A stretch of 64,000 nucleotides of DNA from Actinomycetes bacterium. GTDB taxonomy: Bacteria; Actinomycetota; Acidimicrobiia; Acidimicrobiales; Palsa-688. The number at the start of each line of letters is the position of its first letter. The first letter of the stretch is position 1. The notes under the pieces are model-generated. The model searched no databases. It was not told the DNA's origin and was given only the letters and a program-made list of their open reading frames with translations. Where the stretch lies: positions 124,001 to 188,000 of the forward strand of contig JAJZMF010000026.1 of assembly GCA_021850325.1 (NCBI GenBank), in the 5' to 3' direction. Of this stretch, positions 57,359-64,000 are shown piece by piece. The translations under genes were made by a program, and so were the position numbers.

Positions 57359-58527
57359 CTCCCGGGCAGAGGCATGAGGGCTTCCAGCGAGGTGCCGCCG
57401 CCGGGCAGGCTGTGCAGCTCGAGCGAGCCCCCGACCGCCTCCACCCGGTCGCGCAGGCCGACAAGGCCCGACCCCGCCTGCAGGCGGGCCCCACCGACCC
57501 CGTCGTCGGCCACGATCACGTGCAGCGCCCTGTCGTGCACCGCCACTTCCACCCGTACGAAGGAGGCATTTGCGTGCTTGGCGACATTGGTGAGCGCCTC
57601 TGACACGACGTAGTACACGCTGACTTCGAGCTGCTCGGGGTAACGCCCGGACGCGACATCGAGCTGCACCGGTACGGGCGACCGGCGGCCCAGCGCCCTC
57701 AGGGCGGGGCCGAGCCCGCCCGTGTCGAGCACCGCCGGGTGGACTCCCCGGGCAATGCTGCGAAGCTCGTCGAGCAGCTCTGTGAGGCCGTCAGCGACCG
57801 CCGAAAGCTCCGAGCGGAGCTCGGCGTCCTCGGCGGGCACCTTCGCCTCAGCCGCACGCAGTGCCAGGGCGAGAGAGACGAGCCGCTGCTGCGCCCCGTC
57901 GTGCAGGTCCCGCTCGATCCGCCTTCGGGCCTCGTCGGAGGCAGCCACGATCCGGGCCCGGGATGCAGCAAGTGCCGCCCGGCTCCCGGCATTGGCGATG
58001 ATCGTCGCCATGAGGGAGGCGAACTCGCGCAGGCGCTCATCTGCATCGACGGGAAGTGCCGCGTCAGCCGACCAGATCGCCATCGCTCCCCAGGGGCGGC
58101 CCTCCACCTCGATGGGCACCTGGACGGTGGCAGGAGGACCGGGCGAGGCGGGCTCCGCACCGGCGCCGGGGGCCGGACGGCCGGGGCCCTGCCCCCCGGG
58201 CCGCGCCGTTACCGGGGCCATGGCTGCGTCGGTGCCTGAGCTGTCCCCTTCGTGGCTCCAGGTCCCCACCGGGTGGAGCTTGCCGTCCTCCCCGTAACGG
58301 CTCATGGCCACCACTCCGCGTGGTAGCAGCTCGCCGAGCTCCCCGGCAAAGGCCTGGAAAAGCTCGGCGGGAGGGGCACCCTCGGCGACCAGGGAGGCCA
58401 GGCGTCGGTAGGTGGCCTGCGCCTCGACCAAGCGGCGTAGTGCGTCGCCGGCACGGGCCTCGTCACCCACGTTGAGCGCCCCCCGGAGGCGGGCCGGCCA
58501 CCCGGTGCCTGAAGGGCCCCTTGCCAT
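57355..58527 (-). CDS. GAF-type sensor histidine kinase (HisKA_3)
   Basis: 390 residues from ATG 58527 (GTG 58533 possible). N-terminal GAF-like domain split by a Gly/Pro/Ala-rich stretch near 115-140, then HisKA_3 with the phospho-His in RRRIERDLHDGAQQRLVSL and an HATPase domain (VVSEALTNVAKHA, VIVADDGVGGA, GSGLVGLRDRVEAVGG). No transmembrane helix, so a cytoplasmic sensor. Such kinases pair with NarL regulators; one lies convergent next door. The lone receiver gene lies 36 nt upstream on the same strand. Confidence 0.92.
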   Translation of the reverse strand: MARGPSGTGWPARLRGALNVGDEARAGDALRRLVEAQATYRRLASLVAEGAPPAELFQAFAGELGELLPRGVVAMSRYGEDGKLHPVGTWSHEGDSSGTDAAMAPVTARPGGQGPGRPAPGAGAEPASPGPPATVQVPIEVEGRPWGAMAIWSADAALPVDADERLREFASLMATIIANAGSRAALAASRARIVAASDEARRRIERDLHDGAQQRLVSLALALRAAEAKVPAEDAELRSELSAVADGLTELLDELRSIARGVHPAVLDTGGLGPALRALGRRSPVPVQLDVASGRYPEQLEVSVYYVVSEALTNVAKHANASFVRVEVAVHDRALHVIVADDGVGGARLQAGSGLVGLRDRVEAVGGSLELHSLPGGGTSLEALMPLPGS

Positions 58528-58563
58528 GCCCACCCGTGCGGGCTGCCGCCGGCAGTAGTGCCT

Positions 58564-58977
58564 TCACGGCTCGCGGTGGCCGAACAGGCTCAGCACCGAG
58601 CGGGCGGAAAGCTCCGCCTTGGGCAGGAAGCCGACCGCAGGGCTCGCTTGGACGAGCTCGGCGAGGTCGTCCTCGGAACGGGTGGAGATGAGCACCACCG
58701 TAGTGCCTGCCGTCGTCGCGTCAGTGGCCAGCCGCTGCGCCAGGTCGAACCCGCTGTCGGTACCCAGCGCGATGTCCACCAGGACCACGTCGGGACTCCG
58801 TGAACGGGCCAGTCGGTAACCCTCTTCGGCCGTGCCCGCTGCGCCCACGACGCGCAGGCCCTGCCTTTCCAGTAACGTGCGCGCCGCTGTCAGGAACACG
58901 GGGCTGTCGTCTACGAGGAGGCACGTGAGAGGCGCGCCCGCCCGGGGCTGTGCCGCTCTGTCGGGGGTGCCCGTCAT
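58564..58977 (-). CDS. Single-domain response regulator
   Basis: 137 residues from ATG 58977, with GGGGGCGAG upstream (ATG 59007 is in frame). Receiver only: TCLLVDDSPVFLTAART (acidic pair), phospho-Asp in VVLVDIALGTDSG, Thr/Ser in LISTRS and Lys in GFLPKAEL. No output domain. Upstream of and probably co-transcribed with the histidine kinase, so it could be a phosphate sink or alternative target for it. Confidence 0.9.
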   Translation of the reverse strand: MTGTPDRAAQPRAGAPLTCLLVDDSPVFLTAARTLLERQGLRVVGAAGTAEEGYRLARSRSPDVVLVDIALGTDSGFDLAQRLATDATTAGTTVVLISTRSEDDLAELVQASPAVGFLPKAELSARSVLSLFGHREP

Positions 58978-59093
58978 CTCGCCCCCAGGTTGCCCGGTGC
59001 CCGGCATGGCACCGACGCTGCCAGCACCAAACCCGTACCCCGGCTAGCGGTAGTGCCCCGGGCCCCGCTGGTGGCACCCGGGAGTGCACGGTC

Positions 59094-59501
59094 TTATGGC
59101 CCGATGGCTGTCCTCAGGGCGGCGAAACGGTCCCGGTCGAGGGAGTACCACACCCACTTGCCCCGGCGTTCGCCGCGCACGAGGCCCGCTTCGCCCAGGA
59201 TCTTCAGGTGGTGGGAGACCGTGCCCTGGGACCTGCTGAGGGGGCCGACGAAGTTGCACACACAGACCTCGCCCGAGGGTGCCGCGGCCAGCATGGAGAT
59301 AAGTCGCAGCCGGACAGGGTCGGCCAGTGCGCTGAAGGCCCGGGCCAGCTCAGCGGCGTCATCGGCCCCGAGCGGTGCGGACAGCACCGAGGGGCAGCAC
59401 TCGACGGCCTCAGCCTCTGTCCCGGGTGCGAGCGAGCTCGTCCCCCTCACCCCCCCTATTGACGTTGGTGATTGCATTGACATTGGTGATTGCATTGACA
59501 T
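59094..59501 (-). CDS. arsR: Arsenic-responsive ArsR repressor
   Basis: Up to 135 residues. The winged helix has EVCVCNFVGPL and SQGTVSHHLKILGEAGLVRG. An N-terminal Cys pair (VECCPSVLSAPLG) plus the Cys in the recognition region matches corynebacterial ArsR, where Cys15, Cys16 and Cys55 bind As(III). The start is uncertain: several in-frame ATGs (59501, 59495, 59483, 59477) and a GTG (59450) lie inside or beside an 18-bp triple repeat, so the N-terminus could begin with repeated MSMQSP. Divergent from acr3-arsC. Confidence 0.88.
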   Translation of the reverse strand: MSMQSPMSMQSPTSIGGVRGTSSLAPGTEAEAVECCPSVLSAPLGADDAAELARAFSALADPVRLRLISMLAAAPSGEVCVCNFVGPLSRSQGTVSHHLKILGEAGLVRGERRGKWVWYSLDRDRFAALRTAIGP

Positions 59502-59511
59502 TGGTGATTGC
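59458..59511. repeat. 18-bp tandem repeat, three copies, arsR/acr3 region
   Basis: ATTGACATTGGTGATTGC three times (59458-59475 with one G change, 59476-59493, 59494-59511). Each copy contains TTGAC(A/G), a possible -35 for acr3 on the plus strand, and on the minus strand ATG codons for arsR. The 18-bp period equals six codons, so copy changes would keep the arsR frame. The adjoining ATCGAAGCATTGAT and CATCGATAC at 59522-59547 could be ArsR sites. Confidence 0.8.
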
Positions 59512-59640
59512 AGCGACCATCATCGAAGCATTGATACCCATCGATACTACCAGGAGGGCCGGGGCGCTCCGGGCGCAGCGGGCCCTCAGGGTGGCCGGCC
59601 TCGGTACCCCCGCACCGGCCCGCCCGAACAGAGCCGCCGG

Positions 59641-60780
59641 GTGGCAACGGCGAGCAGCGTCGCAGGCACCGAACCGGCCATGGGCGCCGTCGTAGAGGCG
59701 CCGGTCGTTGCCCGGTTGTCGTTCGTGGACCGGTTCCTGCCCGTCTGGATCGTCCTCGCCATGGCCGCCGGCATCGGGTTGGGCCGGGCTGTCCCCAGCC
59801 TCAACCGGCACCTCGACGCCGTCCAGGTCACGTCCGGGACCTCGCTGCCCATCTTCATCGGCCTCCTGGTCATGATGTACCCGGTGCTGGCCAAGGTCCG
59901 CTACGGGCAGGTCGGGCCCGTGGTCCGCGACAAGGCGATGCTGGTGTCCTCGCTGGTGCTGAACTGGCTGGTGGGCCCGGCCGTCATGTTCGCCCTGGCC
60001 TGGCTGTTGCTCCCCGACCAGCCCACTTACCGCACGGGCCTCGTGATCGTGGGCCTGGCCCGCTGCATTGCCATGGTCCTCATCTGGAACGACCTGTCCT
60101 GCGGCGACAGGGAGGCTGCTGCGGTCCTGGTCGCGCTCAACTCGTTGTTCCAGGTCCTCATGTTCGCGGTGCTCGGCTACTTCTACCTCGAGGTCCTTCC
60201 CGGTTGGCTCGGCCTTTCCACCGTGGGCCTGCACCTCTCCATGGGCCGCATCGCCGAGACGGTGGGCGTGTTCCTGGGCGTGCCCCTGGTCGCCGGCGCC
60301 CTCACCCGCCTGATCGGGGAACGGGCCAAGGGGAGGCGCTGGTACGAGGAAGTGCTGCTGCCGCGCCTGGGGCCTTTCGCCCTCTACGGCCTCCTCTACA
60401 CCATCGTCATCCTCTTCGCCCTCCAGGGTTACACCATCACCGGTCATCCCGGCGACGTGGCGCGCATCGCACTTCCCCTGCTCGCCTACTTCGCCATCAT
60501 GTGGACCGGTGCGTTCGCGCTGGGCCGGCGCATCGGCCTGCCCTACGAGCGGACGGCAACGCTGGCCTTCACGGCTGCGGGCAACAACTTCGAGCTGGCC
60601 ATCGCCGTGGCCATCGGGGTGTTCGGCGTGACCAGTGGCCAGGCGCTGGCCGGGGTGGTCGGCCCGCTCATCGAGGTGCCCGTCCTGGTGGGCCTGGTCT
60701 ACGTGGCGTTGTGGGCCCGCAAGCGCTACTACCCGCCGCCCGCCGGTCCCGGCGCCCGTGCCGGGGCGGGAGGGTTGTGA
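59641..60780 (+). CDS. acr3: Arsenite efflux permease, ACR3 family
   Basis: 379 residues if GTG 59641 is used (ATG 59680 is also possible). Ten transmembrane helices; LSFVDRFLPVWIVLAMAAG is the standard first helix, and the conserved Cys in IWNDLSCGDREAAAVLVALN and FTAAGNNFELAIAVAI are the signature segments of ACR3. Expels arsenite made by ArsC. The stop overlaps the arsC start (GTGA). Promoter probably within the repeat region shared with arsR. Confidence 0.94.
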   Translation: MATASSVAGTEPAMGAVVEAPVVARLSFVDRFLPVWIVLAMAAGIGLGRAVPSLNRHLDAVQVTSGTSLPIFIGLLVMMYPVLAKVRYGQVGPVVRDKAMLVSSLVLNWLVGPAVMFALAWLLLPDQPTYRTGLVIVGLARCIAMVLIWNDLSCGDREAAAVLVALNSLFQVLMFAVLGYFYLEVLPGWLGLSTVGLHLSMGRIAETVGVFLGVPLVAGALTRLIGERAKGRRWYEEVLLPRLGPFALYGLLYTIVILFALQGYTITGHPGDVARIALPLLAYFAIMWTGAFALGRRIGLPYERTATLAFTAAGNNFELAIAVAIGVFGVTSGQALAGVVGPLIEVPVLVGLVYVALWARKRYYPPPAGPGARAGAGGL

Positions 60781-61193
60781 GCACCAAGCCCGTGGTGCTG
60801 TTCCTCTGTGTCCACAACTCCGGGCGCAGCCTGGCCGCCAAGGTGCTCCTGGACCACTATGCCCTGGGACGGGTCGAGGTCCGTTCCGCCGGTTCCGAGC
60901 CCGGTGAGGACCTCAACCCTTCCGTGGTCGCAGTCCTGGAGGAACGGGGCCTGAGCACCTCGCGGGAGTTCCCCAAGCCCCTCACCGACGAGGACGCCCG
61001 GGCCGCCGACGTGGTCGTCACCATGGGCTGCGGGGACACCTGCCCGTACTACCCGGGCAAGCGGTACGTCGACTGGGAGCTCACGGACCCGGCGGGGCTA
61101 CCAGTCGAACAGGTGCGGCCCATCGTGGACGAGATCGACCGGAGGGTACGGGGGCTCCTGGCCGAGCTCACCGGTGAGGAGCCAGCGGGCTGA
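60777..61193 (+). CDS. arsC: Arsenate reductase, low-molecular-weight phosphatase type
   Basis: 138 residues from GTG 60777. P-loop CVHNSGRS (Cys11, Arg17, CX5R), Asp in DWELTDPAG (about 104) as acid, and two more Cys, Cys85 and Cys89 (MGCGDTCP), forming the disulfide relay. It reduces arsenate to arsenite using thioredoxin or mycothiol/mycoredoxin; with three Cys present the thioredoxin route is more likely. Second gene of the acr3-arsC operon. Confidence 0.95.
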   Translation: MSTKPVVLFLCVHNSGRSLAAKVLLDHYALGRVEVRSAGSEPGEDLNPSVVAVLEERGLSTSREFPKPLTDEDARAADVVVTMGCGDTCPYYPGKRYVDWELTDPAGLPVEQVRPIVDEIDRRVRGLLAELTGEEPAG

Positions 61194-61364
61194 CCGGTAC
61201 CACCGGGACCGGGGCAGAGGCGGTCGGAGCTCTTCGCCGACTTCCCGCTCGGACCAAGGTCACAGTGGGTGAGCTTGACCACCGACGGACCGGGCCGATC
61301 AGCTTGGGTAGTAGGGCACGGCGCACACGGACGGCGCTTGCAGGCCGAGGAAGGCGACTGGGGA

Positions 61365-63143
61365 ATGAAGGCCATCGAGCCGCGCGAGCGCCTGGTCTGG
61401 CACCTGAGAGAGGCCTTCGCCGACCGTCGTCCCCCGGTGGTCGCAACGGCCCACGCCATGGGGACCACCGGTGGCCTTTTTTATCTGTCCGGGGCCCTTG
61501 CCGCGCTGTTCGTGACGGCACAGTTCCCGGCCCGGGGCGTGTACCTCGCCGCCGAGCTGGTCGTGGTGTCCGCAGCCGCCGTGAGCGGAGGGGCCGTCTT
61601 CTTCTTCGGGCACCGCTTCCCCAGGGGCGCCTACCAGCTCATGAACCTGGCCGGGACGCTCATGGTCACCCTCCTGGTCGTGCTCGCCCCGTCGACCGAG
61701 CCGGCAAGCCTGCTTGCGGTCGCCTACCTTTATGTGCCGCTGTACAGCTTCTTCTTCCTACCTCTACGCCAAGGGCTGGCTTACGAGGTACTGGGTGACC
61801 TGGGCATAGCTGCGACGGCTGCGGCGGGCGCCGTGCCCTGGGCGGAGGCCGGGGTCCTGGTGCTCGTCAACCTCGTCATTGCAGCGGTCGTCACCTGGCT
61901 CGTGCGCGCCGCCAACATGGCTGAGGTGGACCGGCTCACGGGCCTGCTCAACCGGGCCGGGCTGCAGCGGGCAGTGAGGTCGACCATCGAGTCCGCCCGG
62001 CGCTCGGGGCACCCGCTGGCACTGGCGCTGTTCGACATAGACCACTTCGATGCCTACAACCGCGACCATGGTCAGGTCGCCGGGGACAGGCTCCTCCAGT
62101 ACTTCGGTGCCGAGCTGGCTTCCCGGGCGCCCAAGGGCGCACACGTGGCCCGCAACAACTCCGATGGGTTCGCCGTCCTGCTCCCCGGCCTCGACGCCGC
62201 ACGAGCCGGGGCCATGGCGCGCTCCTGGTGGTCCCACCTGTCCGGTGCCCGGGCCTGCTCCCTCGGGGTGTGCCAGCTCGACCCGGGCGACACCTTCGCC
62301 ATGTTCGCCGACCGGGCCCGCAGTGCGGTGTACGAGGCCAAGGAGGCAGGGCGGGCGACCATGGTGGTGCGCGAGAGCCACGCGGCCCAAGCCGCCGAAC
62401 TGGCCGACGGCCTCGCTGCGGGCCAGTTCGTCGTCTACTACCAGCCGATCGTCGGTCTCCCCGGCCGCGAGCTGATCGGTGCGGAGGCTCTGGCCCGTTG
62501 GGAGCACCCTGACCGGGGCATCGTCGGACCGGACCAGTTCATACCTCTGGCCGAGGAGTGCGGCCTCATCGTCCAGCTCGGCCAGGTTGTGCTGGCGCAG
62601 GCCATGGCCGAAGCCGCGACCTGGCCCGAGCCGATGACGGTGAGCGTCAACGCGTCGGTGCGCGAGCTCGACCGTGACGACTACGCGGCGAAGGTGTCCT
62701 CGCTGCTCGAGGAGACCGGTCTCGCTCCGTCCCGGCTCGTCATCGAGGTGACCGAGTCCCTGCTGGCCGAGGGCCAGTGCGTGCTCGCCAACATCCGGGG
62801 CCTCCACGAGCTCGGTGTGAAGGTCGCCTTGGACGACTTCGGCACCCAGTACTCCTCGCTGCGACAGTTCTCGTCCTTGCCGGTCGACTATGTCAAGATC
62901 GACCGCTCCTTCGTTGCCGAGATCCATGCCGGTTCCAGCAGCGCCCCGGTCGTGGCTGCCATCTGCACCCTTGCCAAGGAGACCGGGAGGGCCATCGTGG
63001 CCGAAGGCATCGAGGACGAGCACCAGGCGGCAGTGCTGACGGCTCACGGGTGTGACAACGCCCAAGGCTTCCTCTACGGCCGTCCTGTCCCGGCGCGCGA
63101 GCTGTTCCTCCGCTCCGGCGTCCTCGTCGCCCCCGGTCCCTGA
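61365..63143 (+). CDS. Membrane GGDEF-EAL protein with degenerate GGDEF
   Basis: 592 residues from ATG 61365 (AGGAAGG upstream). Six hydrophobic segments at about 25-185 form a membrane sensor region, then DRLTGLLNRAGLQRAV begins the GGDEF fold; its active-site motif reads NNSDGF near residue 264, so no diguanylate cyclase activity is expected. The EAL domain keeps EALARW, SVNASVREL, EVTES, ALDDFGTQYSSL, YVKIDRSF and EGIED, the residues for Mg and c-di-GMP, so phosphodiesterase activity is likely. The cyclase-like half may bind GTP or act as a regulator. Upstream gap 61194-61364 holds nothing clear. Confidence 0.9.
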   Translation: MKAIEPRERLVWHLREAFADRRPPVVATAHAMGTTGGLFYLSGALAALFVTAQFPARGVYLAAELVVVSAAAVSGGAVFFFGHRFPRGAYQLMNLAGTLMVTLLVVLAPSTEPASLLAVAYLYVPLYSFFFLPLRQGLAYEVLGDLGIAATAAAGAVPWAEAGVLVLVNLVIAAVVTWLVRAANMAEVDRLTGLLNRAGLQRAVRSTIESARRSGHPLALALFDIDHFDAYNRDHGQVAGDRLLQYFGAELASRAPKGAHVARNNSDGFAVLLPGLDAARAGAMARSWWSHLSGARACSLGVCQLDPGDTFAMFADRARSAVYEAKEAGRATMVVRESHAAQAAELADGLAAGQFVVYYQPIVGLPGRELIGAEALARWEHPDRGIVGPDQFIPLAEECGLIVQLGQVVLAQAMAEAATWPEPMTVSVNASVRELDRDDYAAKVSSLLEETGLAPSRLVIEVTESLLAEGQCVLANIRGLHELGVKVALDDFGTQYSSLRQFSSLPVDYVKIDRSFVAEIHAGSSSAPVVAAICTLAKETGRAIVAEGIEDEHQAAVLTAHGCDNAQGFLYGRPVPARELFLRSGVLVAPGP

Positions 63144-63186
63144 ACCCCGCAGGACCAGGGCCTCGCACGTCCTCCGGGGACGGAGG

Positions 63187-63486
63187 CTACATGGAGACGT
63201 CCAGGTTGGCCCCGAGCTTCGGGCCGCTCGCAGCTGCCCTGGGCGCCAGGGCGGCCAGGTTGCCCACATAGCCCGGCGGAGGGTTGGTAGCGAGCTCGGA
63301 GGAGGTCTGGGCCGCAGCCGTGTTGGCCGCTGCAACCGTGGCCGCGCCGGCGGCGGTGCTGGTCGTCGGCGCCACCTGCAAAGGCACGGGGCGCCGGTTG
63401 ACGGCGTCGACCTGGTTCACGCCTGGCGCGCTCACGCGGTACAGGTCGGCCGCAGGGTAACCGGGGACGGATGAGATGCTGGTCAT
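63187..63486 (-). CDS. Small protein of unknown function
   Basis: 99 residues, with GGAGA 5 nt before the ATG. Ser/Pro-rich N-terminal half with TSISSVPGYPAADLYRVSAP, then an Ala/Thr helix and the ending GPKLGANLDVSM. No signal peptide, membrane helix or family I recognise. It is downstream of a CHAP-domain gene on the same strand, separated by 74 nt, and ends 44 nt from the EAL gene. Probably real because of the ribosome site. Confidence 0.55.
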   Translation of the reverse strand: MTSISSVPGYPAADLYRVSAPGVNQVDAVNRRPVPLQVAPTTSTAAGAATVAAANTAAAQTSSELATNPPPGYVGNLAALAPRAAASGPKLGANLDVSM

Positions 63487-63560
63487 AGGGGTCTCCTGTG
63501 TAGTTATCGGCAGCCCATGGCCCGAGCTTCAGTCCCCGTTGGCCGGTCGTGGCCCGTACC

Positions 63561-64000
63561 TCAAGGTGCGAGGATGTACCGCACGGTGGAGGCGGGCGTC
63601 AGTGTGCGGACGTCCAGGTGACCTGCGCCGTAGGTGAAGTTCTCCTCGCTGACCGTTATCTGGCCGTTGGACACGCCGGTCACCCAGGCGACGTGGCCGT
63701 CAGCGCCGGCACCATTGGTCCAGGCCGGGAAGACGGCTACCGACCACGGTTCGGGCACCGCGCTCACGGTCCAGCCCTTGGCTGCGGCATTGCCTGCCCA
63801 GTACATGGCATTGCCGTTGTTGGGCCCGGTGAAGTCGGGCCACAGGCCGCTGTAGGCGTGGAACTCGTAGTCCGCCCACCAGGTGCACTGGCCCAGGTCG
63901 CCCTGGTCGCCGGCGGTGGTTGCACCGACCGTAGGGGCACCGGGGGCGGGAGGCGGCGTGGCCGGGCACTGCGGCAGCCCGGGGGTGAACCGGGCGAAGA
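63561..64000 (-). CDS. CHAP-domain amidase/peptidase, C-terminal part (partial)
   Basis: The frame is open from the stop at 63561 to the window edge, giving at least 146 residues; an internal ATG at 63806 is not the start. A Pro/Ala-rich linker is followed by GQCTWWADYEFHAY (the nucleophile Cys of CHAP) and GADGHVAWVTGV (catalytic His). CHAP enzymes cleave peptidoglycan amide or peptide bonds. The N-terminal part, including any signal or binding domain, lies outside the window. Confidence 0.85.
   Translation of the reverse strand, partial: FARFTPGLPQCPATPPPAPGAPTVGATTAGDQGDLGQCTWWADYEFHAYSGLWPDFTGPNNGNAMYWAGNAAAKGWTVSAVPEPWSVAVFPAWTNGAGADGHVAWVTGVSNGQITVSEENFTYGAGHLDVRTLTPASTVRYILAP

Noticed and set aside
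59458-59511. Three 18-bp repeats as a possible CRISPR
   Set aside because: The units are contiguous with no spacers and too short.

Overview
The window is 64 kb of very GC-rich DNA, densely coded on both strands, with many GTG and TTG starts and many 4-nt stop/start overlaps. The gene set is actinobacterial: a ctaE-qcrCAB respiratory cluster with a diheme QcrC, the glgC-glgM pair, ftsEX, a group II truncated globin, and ArsR with an N-terminal Cys pair. I would guess a deep-branching actinobacterium such as an Acidimicrobiia member, but no rRNA or marker gene here proves that. I see no phage, IS element, CRISPR array, tRNA or rRNA; this looks like ordinary chromosome with accessory modules.

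Layout. 1-3.5 kb: end of cytochrome oxidase subunit III, then qcrCAB. 3.6-7.8 kb: glgC, glgM, ftsE, ftsX. 7.9-11.5 kb: GH15 glucoamylase/trehalase-like enzyme, alpha/beta hydrolase, truncated globin, DUF732-like lipoprotein. 11.5-18.5 kb (minus strand): one long run from a metal-binding protein through an ABC importer with two permeases and a Fur-family regulator, continuing into a membrane protein, a pseudokinase and an FHA/zinc-ribbon protein. 18.8-24.7 kb: lipid kinase, pirin, ROK regulator, two paralogous Thr-rich secreted proteins, mscL. 24.7-32.3 kb: SpoIIE-type phosphatase, secreted peptidase, nitroreductase, pstS behind a PHO-box-like array, and a sulfur/thiol group (PIG-L deacetylase, thioredoxin, CsoR/CstR-like regulator). 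32.4-43.4 kb: MFS exporter, then a sugar-acid group with four Gfo/Idh/MocA oxidoreductases, a mannonate dehydratase, a GntR-FCD regulator and a GH3 glycosidase. 43.6-48.2 kb: an atypical thioredoxin/thioredoxin-reductase pair with an ArsR regulator, then TetR and MMPL. 48.4-58.9 kb: second GH3, flavodoxin, MacB-like ABC exporter, TDT-family carrier with a carboxymuconolactone-decarboxylase-family protein, NarL regulator, histidine kinase, lone receiver. 59-61.2 kb: arsR / acr3-arsC. 61.4-64 kb: GGDEF-EAL protein, a small unknown protein and the end of a CHAP-domain protein.

How the genes work together. The sequence shows several regulator-target pairs with visible sites: a TGAGA-N5-TCTCA palindrome between the -35 and -10 of the metal importer; two copies of a TACCCC-N2-GGGGTA palindrome, one before trxA and one before the CsoR/CstR-like gene; 11-nt phased GTT repeats before pstS; a CGTATC/GATACG half-site cluster before the MMPL gene; and a TAGTATACAA site between uxuA and a divergent oxidoreductase.

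A recurrent promoter pattern, a -10-like hexamer 6 to 8 nt before the start codon with no Shine-Dalgarno, suggests that leaderless transcripts are common here. The best candidates for undescribed biology are the persulfide-type regulon with a deacetylase, the pseudokinase-FHA module attached to the metal operon, the non-NADPH-type TrxB with an unusual thioredoxin-like partner, and the sugar-acid group containing an oxidoreductase that lacks its catalytic lysine.
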